A stretch of DNA of 47,442 nt from Caldilineaceae bacterium. Lineage in GTDB: Bacteria; Chloroflexota; Anaerolineae; Caldilineales; Caldilineaceae. The position numbers and the translations under genes were made by a program. Positions 33,043 to 41,091 of this stretch are shown here, piece by piece. Numbering within the stretch: the stretch's first letter is position 1; each line of letters opens with the position of its first letter. The stretch spans positions 1 to 47,442 of the forward strand of contig JAHBVG010000047.1 of NCBI GenBank assembly GCA_019637695.1. The letters run 5' to 3'. Below the pieces are notes generated by a model. The model was given only the letters and a program-made list of their open reading frames with translations. It was not told the origin of the DNA and did no database searches.

Positions 33043-34926
33043 TTAGTCCATCAGTATAATCTCTGCTGGTGTTTTCGCAGACGACGCGCTATGACGCTCC
33101 GCCTTGAACTTCGTCCACGGCTGCCAATCCTGCGCCCGCCAGGGACCGCCCTTGGCCTCTGGCAGGGGACGGCTGGCATTGTCGCCATAACGGAAGGCCC
33201 AATCGGGGTCGCAGGCGCTGCACGAGAGACAGCCGGCGCTGTCCGGTGGGCAGCTCAGCCCAGTCTTATCCTGGGCGGCGAGGCGCAACTCATAGTGGAA
33301 GTAGTTCTCGCTGACACCGCTCTGCACAATGTCCCAGGGCAGGGGATCGCCGATTTCCCACTTGCCGATATAATGATCTTTATCCAACCCTAGATCTTCG
33401 AGGGTCTGGAAAAAGGTGCGCACGTTTAGATCCCCGGACGGGATCGCCAGCAAGACTTTCGCCAGTTCACGGTCCCCGCGGCTGAGGACAGCCTGCACCT
33501 CGGCCCAATCAGGCGAGTCGGCGCGCACGGCCACGCCGTGACGGGCCAGCGCTTTGTTGATCATGCGCTGGCGCTCCTTGATGGTGCGGGCGTCGGTCAT
33601 CCCTTCCCATTGGAAAGGGGTGTGCGCCTTGGGCACGAAGGGGGTGGCGTTGATGGCAATACGCCGGTTGAAGCGCTTTTTCGCCTCCAACGTGAAATCG
33701 ATCAACGCCGTAATATCGTCCTCGGTTTCGGTGGGATGGCCGACCATGAAGTAGAGCTTCAACTGCGGCATGTTCAACTCGCTGGCGAGATCGATGGCGC
33801 GCATCATCTGATCCTCGGTCTGCGTTTTGTTGATCACATTGCGCAGGCGTTGGCTTCCAGCTTCGGGCGCAACGGTCAAGGTTTGCGTGCCGCCCGCCGC
33901 CATTGCCTTGATTAATGGGATCGAGATGGGATCCATACGCATAGAGCTGGCGCTGATGGACGCGCCCATCCTGTGCAACTCGGTGGCGAGATCGTCGATC
34001 TGCGTATGATCGCTCACGGCGGCGCTGACCAGCCCGATGCGGTTGTGGCCGCGAACGATGGCATCCCTGGCCCAGCCCAGCAGTGTGTCCAGCGGTTGTT
34101 CGCGCGGCGGACGGTAGACATAACCGGCCAGGCAGAAGCGGCAGCCGCGCCCACAGCCGCGCGCGATCTCCATCAAGTGCATATTGCCAAATTCGGTATC
34201 GGGCGTATAGAGCGTTGAGTGCGTAGGATATTTATAGAGTTCGCGCACCCAGAGCCGTTCCACTGCGCGGAAGTCTACATGGTTGCGGTTGGATGGGCGC
34301 AACGAGGGGATGTAAAAACCGGGCAATTTGTCGAGCGCGGTCAGCAGCGCCTGGCGATCCTCATACAGCCCCTCGCGGCAGAGATCGAGGAATTGCGGGA
34401 TCGCTTCTTCGCCTTCGCCAATTAAGATCACATCGAAGAAGGGCGCCATCGGTTCCGGGTTCATGGTAATGCCAGGACCCCCTGCGATCAGCAGCGGCCA
34501 ATCAGCGCCGTCCCAGCGTTGAGACATATGGCGATCCTGGGCGAGCGGCGGCAGATTGGCCTGGCGCAGCATCTCCACCACGTTGAAATAATCCATCTCC
34601 CACGAGATAGTAAAGGCCCAGATATCGAACTCCTCAGCGGCGCGATCGTTTTCCAGCGAAAGCAGCGGTTTGCCCGCTGCCGCGCCGCCCTTTTCCCAGA
34701 AGATGCGCTCGCAGACCACGTCCTCATCGGCGTTGAAGCGGCTGTAGAGGATTTGGAAGGCCAGGCTGCTCATGCCCACATAGTAGCTGTTGGGGAAGGA
34801 GAGCGCCACGGGGATCTTGCCGCCCCAATTTTTGACGATGGCGCCTTCTTCCTGCACCGTCGCCGTCTTCGGCGCTGGCGTATATTTTTGATCTCGTTTG
34901 CTTTGTTCGCGTCGACCTTTTGTCAT
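33043..34926 (-). CDS. B12-binding-type radical SAM protein (TIGR03960-like)
   Basis: This 627-aa protein has an N-terminal cobalamin-binding-like domain (PVALSFPNSYYVGMSSLAFQ, then LLIAGGPGITMNPEP and LIGEGEE) and a radical SAM core. The cluster motif CGRGCRFC has its cysteines at 258, 262 and 265. A C-terminal CLSCSACD cysteine group suggests a second metal site. Members of this group are often fused to or followed by a DUF2344 partner involved in tRNA or heme-type chemistry; none is seen here. I take the ATG at 34926 (MTKGRREQ), three codons after GGGA-containing sequence; the longer frame to 34974 lacks a ribosome site. It is the first gene upstream of the restriction pair. Confidence 0.85.
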   Translation of the reverse strand: MTKGRREQSKRDQKYTPAPKTATVQEEGAIVKNWGGKIPVALSFPNSYYVGMSSLAFQILYSRFNADEDVVCERIFWEKGGAAAGKPLLSLENDRAAEEFDIWAFTISWEMDYFNVVEMLRQANLPPLAQDRHMSQRWDGADWPLLIAGGPGITMNPEPMAPFFDVILIGEGEEAIPQFLDLCREGLYEDRQALLTALDKLPGFYIPSLRPSNRNHVDFRAVERLWVRELYKYPTHSTLYTPDTEFGNMHLMEIARGCGRGCRFCLAGYVYRPPREQPLDTLLGWARDAIVRGHNRIGLVSAAVSDHTQIDDLATELHRMGASISASSMRMDPISIPLIKAMAAGGTQTLTVAPEAGSQRLRNVINKTQTEDQMMRAIDLASELNMPQLKLYFMVGHPTETEDDITALIDFTLEAKKRFNRRIAINATPFVPKAHTPFQWEGMTDARTIKERQRMINKALARHGVAVRADSPDWAEVQAVLSRGDRELAKVLLAIPSGDLNVRTFFQTLEDLGLDKDHYIGKWEIGDPLPWDIVQSGVSENYFHYELRLAAQDKTGLSCPPDSAGCLSCSACDPDWAFRYGDNASRPLPEAKGGPWRAQDWQPWTKFKAERHSASSAKTPAEIILMD

Positions 34927-35066
34927 GATTCCCATTCGCAAAAAAGAGACGGTCACCTGGACCGTCCGTTTCACCAGAGAATATTATATCACAGATGTTC
35001 CTCACTCAGGCTGTAAAGATTGGCCTGAATTCATTCATTCGTCTCTACCCTGGCGCAAGCGGTGAT

Positions 35067-35074
35067 GATATACT
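35067..35074 (+). promoter_or_regulatory. extended -10 promoter placed for a leaderless transcript
   Basis: TGA-TATACT: the TATACT hexamer is at 35069-35074, with TG just upstream. Transcription would begin at about 35081, the ATG of the next ORF. No good -35 box is visible. Confidence 0.45.
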
Positions 35075-35080
35075 TTCCTT

Positions 35081-35401
35081 ATGATGATCGATAGCACCTC
35101 GCTGCTGATGGCAACGCTGTTGACCAGCATTTTGATGGCGATGCCGCCCACCCTTGTGATGTGGCTCCGCCCACTTGCGCCCCTTGCCATGCCGCGCAAA
35201 TCCCAGGCAGGCCCGTGGTTGGTTTGGGTGATCATGGCCCTTTGTTTGTTCTTCTGGGTAACGCTCCTCCGATTCATCGTAGATCGGTTGATCGCTTCCC
35301 TGGCTTTGCAACCTCGATTTCACTGTTTGGCTATCGTTCACGTTTCGCTATCTTCTCTGCCTTACCGGGCCTTTCCTCTCTCCTGTTGTCTGCTCGATTG
35401 A
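35081..35401 (+). CDS. small two-helix membrane protein, unknown
   Basis: This 106-aa ORF has two hydrophobic segments (about 5-30 and 45-72: STSLLMATLLTSILMAMPP and LVWVIMALCLFFWVTLLRF). The C-terminus (beyond 75) looks less protein-like. There is no ribosome site, but the extended -10 box places a transcript start on the ATG, so leaderless translation is possible. It is divergent from the radical SAM gene. I do not recognise a family, and it might be spurious. Confidence 0.4.
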   Translation: MMIDSTSLLMATLLTSILMAMPPTLVMWLRPLAPLAMPRKSQAGPWLVWVIMALCLFFWVTLLRFIVDRLIASLALQPRFHCLAIVHVSLSSLPYRAFPLSCCLLD

Positions 35402-35496
35402 TTCCTTTCCCCTGTAGATAGAGCGCTGATTGCGCAGATCTGGCGGCTCAAACGGATCGGTTTGGAAAATCCGCTTGAATTCGCTCCGATTGAGCA

Positions 35497-35616
35497 TCGG
35501 GCTTGTAACTGTACAGGTAAGGGCATGCGTGGGGCGGAAGCACATACCGATTGATTGGCGATGGTTACTTCCGCCCCACGCATGCCCCTACGTGACCTGT
35601 ACAGTTACTCGGGCTT
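35497..35616. mobile_element. MITE-like element with TIR GTAACTRTACRG and 8-bp target duplication (copy 2)
   Basis: Target duplication TCGGGCTT is at 35497-35504 and 35609-35616. Terminal repeats are GTAACTGTACAG (35505-35516) and the exact reverse complement CTGTACAGTTAC (35597-35608). The palindromic core 35517-35591 starts GTAAGGGCATGCGTGGGGCG and ends CGCATGCCCCTAC, paired along 24 bases with one mismatch. No coding capacity. Confidence 0.88.
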
Positions 35617-35648
35617 GTAGTTACCTCTCATCTCTGAAAGGAATCGCT

Positions 35649-36368
35649 ATGAATCGCCTCTCTATGCAACTTGGGTTTTGGTCGGCGACGCTGGGCGCGC
35701 TGATGTTTGTCGTCTACACCGTGGCGTTTGTCGCCATCCTCCTGGTGAGTCCACTCTTTTTGTGGACCAATTTCGCTGATTATGTTGAGTATACCCGGCG
35801 CTATCACACTCTCTGGCCCGAATTAGGACGGCTGAGTATGCTCATCTTTAGCCTGCTTTTTGTAGTGTTGCTCGCCAGCCTTGAGGAGTATGCCCGCGCT
35901 GAGGAGAAAATCCTTGTGCGCATCAGTCGCTCCTTTGCGCTGGGTCTTGCCGTGCTGGCGGGGTCGTTCTATTTCGTGCAGATCAGCGCCGTGCGGATCA
36001 ACTTTCAAAATGGGGAGATGGTCGGATTAGAGCAGGTGATCCAGGGCAATCCCTACTCGGCCTTCGCTGCCCTTAACATGATGGGCTGGACGGTCTTTTT
36101 TGCGTTGTCGTCGCTTTTCGTAGCGCCGATCTTCCACGGCGGGCGGCTGGAGCGGGTGATCCGCTGGGCCTTCCTCATCAATGGGATCAGTTGTTTGCTC
36201 GGCGCTGTGGGATACATCTTCGAGAACATCGCCTTGATCTTCGTCACGATCAACCTGATCATGGGCGGCGCCATCCTTGTGGTGACGGTTGGGCTGGCGA
36301 TCTTCTTTCGAAGAAAGAGAGCGAGTGGGGCAGGTATGCAGGTTGCAGGTGGCAAATGGCAGGCGTAA
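35649..36368 (+). CDS. polytopic membrane protein of unknown function
   Basis: This 239-aa protein has about six or seven membrane segments (for example LGALMFVVYTVAFVAILLV, RLSMLIFSLLFVVLLASL, AFALGLAVLAGSFYF-like and IALIFVTINLIMGG). I do not recognise it; no transporter or enzyme motif is visible. AAAGGA precedes the ATG at 35649 by seven bases; the longer upstream frame runs through the MITE-like element and is rejected. The final residues MQVAGGKWQA are encoded by TGCAGGT-type 7-mer repeats (36333-36360), so the native C-terminus seems to have been replaced or extended by repeat DNA. Confidence 0.8.
   Translation: MNRLSMQLGFWSATLGALMFVVYTVAFVAILLVSPLFLWTNFADYVEYTRRYHTLWPELGRLSMLIFSLLFVVLLASLEEYARAEEKILVRISRSFALGLAVLAGSFYFVQISAVRINFQNGEMVGLEQVIQGNPYSAFAALNMMGWTVFFALSSLFVAPIFHGGRLERVIRWAFLINGISCLLGAVGYIFENIALIFVTINLIMGGAILVVTVGLAIFFRRKRASGAGMQVAGGKWQA
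36333..36360 (+). repeat. 7-mer repeats encoding a protein C-terminus
   Basis: TGCAGGT, TGCAGGT, GGCAAAT, GGCAGGC lie in frame at the 3' end of the membrane protein gene; the next codon is the stop TAA. Confidence 0.75.
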
Positions 36369-36418
36369 TCAGTGCGGAATGATGAACGCGGAATGCGGAA
36401 CGACAGACGACGGACGCA

Positions 36419-37051
36419 TCACGCATCACGCCTTCTCTCCACAAACCTCTCCCACTCCTCCGGGGTGTTGATGTTGGCAAAGGAGACGAGTGTCGCATCA
36501 AAGGGGATCAGTTCACTTTCGGTGACAAGGCGTAACCGCACGTCGGGCAGGAAGCAATCCATGCGACGTTGGCCTGACGCCAGCCGCGACAGGATGGCCG
36601 GCAGGCAGCGGCGGTGATAGAGCGCGTGTAGCGGCTGATAACGACCGTTCACCTGAGGAACAATCGCATCCCAACGGGGAGCGCCGTGAACGTCGGCTTC
36701 CAGCGCCAGGTCAACGAGGAAGCGAAAGATCGCTGAATCGACCATCGGCATATCACAGGCCACGCACATGGCCCATCCTTCGATCTGGCGCAAACCTGTA
36801 GCCAATCCACCCAAAGGGCCGGCCTTCGGGTGGGCATCGGGCAGACAGATTGCACCCAGCGGCGCAACCGCATCACACAGCGCTGGATCATTGGCGACGA
36901 CGATGCACCGCTGCGCCAGTGGACGCAGCCGCGCCGCCACATAGCAGATCAGCGGCGTCCCCATCGGGAGGACGGGCAGCAGCGCCTTCGACTGGCCCAT
37001 ACGTGTACTTTCGCCACCGGCGTTGATTAAGAGTGTAACATCGTTCTTCAT
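36419..37051 (-). CDS. mobA: MobA-like molybdenum cofactor guanylyltransferase
   Basis: This 210-aa nucleotidyltransferase of the MobA/MobA-like NTP-transferase fold attaches GMP to molybdopterin. The signature loop LINAGGESTRMGQSKALLPV binds GTP. KAGPLGGLATGL and the metal-binding ACDMPMVD follow, then QPLHALYHRRCLP. Length and motif order fit MobA, although the related CoxL-type and MocA enzymes share the fold. The ATG at 37051 has a modest GAGG. No other molybdenum cofactor genes are in the window. It is downstream of acpP but behind a strong terminator. Confidence 0.85.
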   Translation of the reverse strand: MKNDVTLLINAGGESTRMGQSKALLPVLPMGTPLICYVAARLRPLAQRCIVVANDPALCDAVAPLGAICLPDAHPKAGPLGGLATGLRQIEGWAMCVACDMPMVDSAIFRFLVDLALEADVHGAPRWDAIVPQVNGRYQPLHALYHRRCLPAILSRLASGQRRMDCFLPDVRLRLVTESELIPFDATLVSFANINTPEEWERFVERRRDA

Positions 37052-37066
37052 GCCCCGCCTCTCGCA

Positions 37067-37109
37067 TTATAAAAAGGAGTGGACCGACTTCTACTGTCGA
37101 TCCACTCCT
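37067..37109 (-). terminator. intrinsic terminator of acpP
   Basis: On the minus strand AGGAGTGGA...TCCACTCCT (37109-37075), with an inner CGAC/GTCG extension, is followed by TTTTTAT. It separates acpP from mobA. Confidence 0.9.
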
Positions 37110-37143
37110 CAAACTGCCAGGATAAGTTCGTTCCGTTGTGCGT

Positions 37144-37380
37144 TTAGGCTTCCACCTCCAAATGATTGACGACATCACCGACGGTTTGGATCTCCTGCGC
37201 CTTTTCGTCGCTGATCTCGCCGCCAAACTCCTCTTCAAAGGCCATGATCAGTTCCACTAAGTCCAGGCTGTCGGCGTCGAGATCGTCCTTGAACCTGGCG
37301 GACATGGTCACTTCTTCAGGTTCAACATCCAATTGATCGACAATAATTTTGCGGACACGTTCAAAGGTGTTGTTTGCCAT
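37144..37380 (-). CDS. acpP: acyl carrier protein
   Basis: This 78-aa four-helix carrier of fatty acid synthesis has the phosphopantetheine attachment serine in DLDADSLDLVEL (Ser38). The acidic profile is typical (EFGGEISDEKAQEIQTVGDV). GGAG precedes the ATG by eight bases, and its own terminator follows. No fab genes are adjacent, so it stands alone. Confidence 0.97.
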   Translation of the reverse strand: MANNTFERVRKIIVDQLDVEPEEVTMSARFKDDLDADSLDLVELIMAFEEEFGGEISDEKAQEIQTVGDVVNHLEVEA

Positions 37381-37679
37381 CTTACTTCTCCCTTTACGGA
37401 ATGGGTGTTCTGTCTGTCGGTAGTTGGTTTCACTTCGTTATTCAACTGATGCGAGCGGCCTGGATTAAAGGCTTTTGGACAACGGTCATCATCAGGGGGT
37501 GGAAGCAAGTTTTTTTGCGTATAGCGTACAAAGTTGCGACATCAATGCATAAACCTGACCCATTTTAGCGATTGCATCCTATGCTGTCAAAAGCGCACAT
37601 TCTAAACATTCAAATACTCTCCCCACTTCATAACCTCTGGCAATTGAAAATTCATGGGCAGGGGGGTAGAATGGACACG

Positions 37680-37708
37680 TTGCCAGGGCTATGTGGCTAA
37701 ATCATAAT
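37680..37708 (+). promoter_or_regulatory. sigma-70-like promoter of fni
   Basis: TTGCCA (37680-37685), 17 bases, CATAAT (37703-37708). The start of transcription is expected near 37715, ahead of both candidate fni starts. Confidence 0.55.
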
Positions 37709-37803
37709 CTAAAAAACACACGATGATGAAAATAGTTGCGCCCACTTTGTGGCCCAAAACCATCGCCAAGGGTGCTCATTTGGAACCGATTCAGGAGAAA
37801 AAC

Positions 37804-38862
37804 TTGCTTTCGCACAGCAGCCGTAAAGCCGATCACATTCGCATCAACCTGGAAGAGGATGTAGATTTTCTCCATCTGACCACAGGACTGGAGCGCTATC
37901 ACCTTGTCCATCAGGCGCTCCCCGAACTCGATCTGGCTGAAATCGATCCGGGGGTGAACCTCTTCGGCAAACGGTTGAGGGCGCCTATCCTCGTCAGCTC
38001 AATGACCGGCGGCACCGAACGCGCAGCCATGATCAACCGTCGGCTGGCCGAAGCCGTTCAGACGCGTGGATTGGCCATGGGCGTGGGCAGTCAACGCTCC
38101 GCGCTGGAGGAACCCGAAACAGCAGCCTCATTCCGGGTGCGCGAATACGCGCCGGATGCGCTGCTTTTCGCCAACCTGGGCGTTGTGCAGCTCAACTATG
38201 GCTACGACATCGACCATTGTCAACGCGCCGTGGATATGCTCGCCGCTGATGCGCTGATCCTCCACCTTAACCCCTTGCAAGAGGTTGTGCAGCCCGAAGG
38301 GGATACGAATTGGAAGGATCTGCTGCCCAAGATCGAGCAGATCTGCCGCTGCTTGCCGGTGCCTGTGATCGCCAAAGAAGTGGGTTGGGGCATCAGTCAG
38401 CGCGTGGCGCGTCTGCTGATCGAAGCCGGGATCAGCGCCATCGACGTTGCCGGCGCTGGCGGCACCTCATGGAGCCAGGTGGAAATGCACCGCGCGCCCA
38501 CGGAACGACTGCGCCGATTGGCCGCGGCCTTCCGCGACTGGGGCATCCCTACGGCCAAGAGCTTGAACAACGTCCGGCAAGTGCGCGACGAGATGAATGC
38601 GCCTGGCGTTGCCATCTTCGCCAGCGGCGGTATGCGCAACGGCCAGGATGTAGCCAAATCGGTGGCGTTGGGCGCGGATCTGGTGGGGCTGGCGTCGCCT
38701 TTCCTCAAGCGGGTGATGGAATCCACCGAAGCGGTGTTGGAAGAGATGGAAATTCTAGAAGCGGAGATGTGCATTGCCATGTTCTGTGCGGGCGCACAGA
38801 ATATCGAGGCGCTGCGCGCTCCTGGCGTCCTTATTCCGGCAGGAGATCTTTATGTTGGATAG
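37804..38862 (+). CDS. fni: type 2 isopentenyl-diphosphate delta-isomerase
   Basis: This FMN- and NADPH-dependent isomerase interconverts IPP and DMAPP. Signatures: SSRKADHIRINLEEDV near the N-terminus, APILVSSMTGGT, GVGSQRSAL, PVIAKEVGWGIS, the flavin-binding AGAGGTSWSQVE, and ASGGMRNGQD. The frame opens at ATG 37723, but the 27 extra residues look foreign to the family and have no ribosome site. A TTG at 37804 is preceded by AGGAG at six bases and gives 352 aa, the usual length, so I prefer it. It overlaps the polyprenyl synthase gene by 11 bases, making a two-gene isoprenoid operon. Confidence 0.93.
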   Translation: MLSHSSRKADHIRINLEEDVDFLHLTTGLERYHLVHQALPELDLAEIDPGVNLFGKRLRAPILVSSMTGGTERAAMINRRLAEAVQTRGLAMGVGSQRSALEEPETAASFRVREYAPDALLFANLGVVQLNYGYDIDHCQRAVDMLAADALILHLNPLQEVVQPEGDTNWKDLLPKIEQICRCLPVPVIAKEVGWGISQRVARLLIEAGISAIDVAGAGGTSWSQVEMHRAPTERLRRLAAAFRDWGIPTAKSLNNVRQVRDEMNAPGVAIFASGGMRNGQDVAKSVALGADLVGLASPFLKRVMESTEAVLEEMEILEAEMCIAMFCAGAQNIEALRAPGVLIPAGDLYVG

Positions 38863-39889
38863 TAATCGATTCGATGCGTTCGCGTATCGCTGGCTGCCAC
38901 AACTGGAAGCCGAAATGCGCACTCTGTTGGGCAAGGAGCAACCATCGCTTCTGCCCTTTTACGGTATGATGAATTATCACATGGGTTGGATGGACGAAAA
39001 CTTTCAACCGGGTGACTTTTCCGCTGGCAAGCGTATTCGTCCCCTGCTCTGTTTGATGGCCTGTGAAGCCGTCGGTGGAGACGCCCAACAGGCGTTGCCT
39101 GCGGCGACGGCCATCGAGATGCTGCACAACTTCTCTTTAGTCCACGATGATATTGAGGATGGCGACGAGATGCGCCGTCACCGCCGCACCATGTGGAATG
39201 TATGGGGCGTTCCGCAGGCCATCAATGCGGGGGATGGCATGTTCGCTATCGCCTATCAGGCGATATTGGGCCTGCCAGAGCGAGGTGTCTCCGCGGCGAC
39301 AACTGTGGCCGCGCTGGGTCGCTTCACCTGTACCTGTATTAAGCTGACCGAGGGCCAATACCTTGACCTGAGCTTTGAGGATCGTCTAGATGTGACTGTG
39401 GACGAATATCTTCAGATGATCGGCGGCAAGACCGGCGCATTGATCGCCGCTGCGCTCGCGATTGGCGCATTGGTGGGCGGCGCCGACGAGGAGATCGGCG
39501 AGGCCCTCTATCGATTTGGGTACAATATTGGGCTGGCCTTCCAGATCCGCGACGATCTACTGGGGATTTGGGGCGAACCTTCGGTAACGGGGAAAGCCGC
39601 GGGCAACGATCTGCTGCGTCAGAAAAAGAGCCTGCCCGTGCTATACGCCTTGAACCATCCTGTGGTTGGGCCGCAACTCCAGAAGTTATGGCGTTATGCC
39701 ATTAGCAGCAAACAACTACCCGGGGTGATGGACCTGTTGGCGAATGCTGGGGCTCGCGATTTTGCCGAAGAGAAGGTCTACAAATTCCACGAAGAGGGCG
39801 TTCAAGCGCTGAACGACGCGCTCGGCGCGCGTGCGGTGGCGTCTCCGCTGATGGCGCTGGCCGATGGTCTCGTCGAGCGGCAAACATAA
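38852..39889 (+). CDS. polyprenyl (trans-isoprenyl) diphosphate synthase
   Basis: This 345-aa chain-elongating synthase of the GGPP/FPP family condenses IPP onto allylic diphosphates. GKRIRPLL (60-67) binds IPP. The first aspartate-rich motif is HDDIEDGD (DDIED at 99-103). The second, QIRDDLLGIWG (234-238), lacks the final aspartate of DDxxD, which is tolerated in many homologues. The ATG at 38852 has AGGAG seven bases upstream and lies inside the end of fni. The product length class cannot be told by eye. A strong terminator follows. Confidence 0.92.
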   Translation: MLDSNRFDAFAYRWLPQLEAEMRTLLGKEQPSLLPFYGMMNYHMGWMDENFQPGDFSAGKRIRPLLCLMACEAVGGDAQQALPAATAIEMLHNFSLVHDDIEDGDEMRRHRRTMWNVWGVPQAINAGDGMFAIAYQAILGLPERGVSAATTVAALGRFTCTCIKLTEGQYLDLSFEDRLDVTVDEYLQMIGGKTGALIAAALAIGALVGGADEEIGEALYRFGYNIGLAFQIRDDLLGIWGEPSVTGKAAGNDLLRQKKSLPVLYALNHPVVGPQLQKLWRYAISSKQLPGVMDLLANAGARDFAEEKVYKFHEEGVQALNDALGARAVASPLMALADGLVERQT

Positions 39890-39935
39890 CTCTTCTTTCC
39901 TGCCCGTGGAGCGTGAGCGGAGGTCTCTCACAAAA

Positions 39936-39964
39936 AAGCCCACCAGGTTCCTGGTGGGCTTTTT
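39936..39964. terminator. bidirectional intrinsic terminator
   Basis: AAAAAAGCCCACCAGG, two-base loop, CCTGGTGGGCTTTTT. It ends the isoprenoid operon and could serve the opposite strand too. Confidence 0.95.
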
Positions 39965-39996
39965 GATCGAAGAATACTCTCGTCCTCAAAAGGGAG

Positions 39997-40085
39997 GTAA
40001 CGATACAGGTAAGGGCGCGGGTGGGGGCGAGCGCAAACATTAGTTTTATGGCGAGCATGCTTCCCGCCCCCACCCGCGCCCCTAC
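39997..40085. mobile_element. MITE-like element, incomplete copy (copy 3)
   Basis: The left end is GTAACGATACAG (39997-40008; one change from GTAACTRTACRG), followed by the 77-bp core 40009-40085. The core's central part TATGGCGAGCATGCTTCCCG equals that of copy 1 except for one base. Stem differences between the copies are partly compensatory (CAC/GTG versus CGC/GCG). The right terminal repeat and a target duplication are missing; the stop codon of the next gene lies three bases away. Confidence 0.8.
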
Positions 40086-40088
40086 GAG

Positions 40089-40631
40089 CTACTCTTGTAC
40101 TGCGCTCATGTAGATGGTGATTAACGTATCCGTCGTGCGGATGCCGGAGAGAATCAGCCCGGCAGAATCGGTCAGTCCTGCCAGCCCGTCAGTGGCCGCA
40201 GTCTGAATCTGCTCCTGAATTGGCATGATCTGAGACGCCAGCAGAGGATTGTTCGCCGGCAAACTCGCGCCACGAATGGTCAGCGTCTCGATTGTGAGCG
40301 TGAGATCCCCAGCGGCGGCAACCAGGGCAATGGTCAGGGTCAGCTCGGTGGAACCAAAGGGAGCAGGCAATGCAGTAAAGACCGTCAGATCCAGACGATT
40401 GTTGGGCAGGATATTGAGGCCCCGAATCTCCACAGGCGTAGGCAATTCAGCCGTGATATCTGTCACCATCGGCGTGGTGAGCATGTGACCAATAAAACTC
40501 TCTGTAATCGTAACACGAATGTCCGAAGGTGGCGTGGTCTGGGCCACAGCCGTCTGCGGGGTCAACGAAGTGCCAGCCAATAGACCAACCGCCAACATGA
40601 TGATGACGATTCGGGTGAGCAGATGTCGCAT
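40089..40631 (-). CDS. secreted protein of unknown function
   Basis: This 180-aa protein has a clear signal peptide (IVIIMLAVGLLAGTSL, cleavage near AVAQ). The mature part is rich in Thr, Leu and Ile (VTITESFIGHMLTTPMVTDI) with an alternating pattern suggesting beta strands, perhaps a small lipid-binding or adhesive fold. I do not recognise the family. AAGGAG lies nine bases before the ATG. Its stop codon abuts the truncated right end of the MITE-like element. Confidence 0.75.
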   Translation of the reverse strand: MRHLLTRIVIIMLAVGLLAGTSLTPQTAVAQTTPPSDIRVTITESFIGHMLTTPMVTDITAELPTPVEIRGLNILPNNRLDLTVFTALPAPFGSTELTLTIALVAAAGDLTLTIETLTIRGASLPANNPLLASQIMPIQEQIQTAATDGLAGLTDSAGLILSGIRTTDTLITIYMSAVQE

Positions 40632-40803
40632 TCAGAGACTCCTTTCGGCGTTGCGCAAAGATTGAAATAGTGGGACGATGGCAAACTCGTTATCGCTGCA
40701 ACCTATCCAGTGGGGGCTGTATCGGGTCAGCGACGATTAAGAGGAACAAAAATTGTTACGTATATCTTTGCGCAAATGCGCAGATAGATCAAATCGGGAA
40801 AGT

Positions 40804-40991
40804 GGGGATCGGGGATCAGGGACTGGGGATCGGGGCATAAGCGCTAGGATAAGGGCCTGCGAAAGTGCCGGGGACTTCACACTGGACGTGACGCCAGGCG
40901 TGATGCCTCGACTTGGTGCGGCGAAAAGTCCCCGGCACTTGCCCGTTTACCCATTAGCTTAGCGCCTATGGGGGATCGGGGACTGGGGATC
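40804..40991. repeat. palindromic element inserted in a GGGGATC 7-mer array
   Basis: 7-mers GGGGATC, GGGGATC, AGGGACT, GGGGATC (40804-40831) resume as GGGGATC, GGGGACT, GGGGATC (40971-40991). Between them is a 135-bp element with imperfect ends CATAAGCGCTAG (40836-40847) and TTAGCGCCTATG (40959-40970). Inside are exact arms AAGTGCCGGGGACTT (40863-40877) and AAGTCCCCGGCACTT (40926-40940). The flanking GGGGATCGGGG could be a target duplication or simply the 7-mers. The rest of the 460-base gap holds no gene. Confidence 0.8.
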
Positions 40992-41053
40992 GGGAAGCAT
41001 GCTGCTCACTGCATAGTACGTATTCTGCTCGACGCATCAGCGCACCAACTCAA

Positions 41054-41088
41054 CTCCCGATCCCCAGTCCCCAGTCACCAATCCCTAA
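41054..41088. repeat. 7-mer tandem repeat, complementary dialect, at the E2 gene 3' end
   Basis: TCCCGAT, CCCCAGT, CCCCAGT, CACCAAT, CCCTAAT: the reverse complement of the GGGGATC/GGGGACT arrays at 40804 and 40971, ending four bases before the E2 stop codon. Confidence 0.85.
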
Positions 41089-41091
41089 TCA

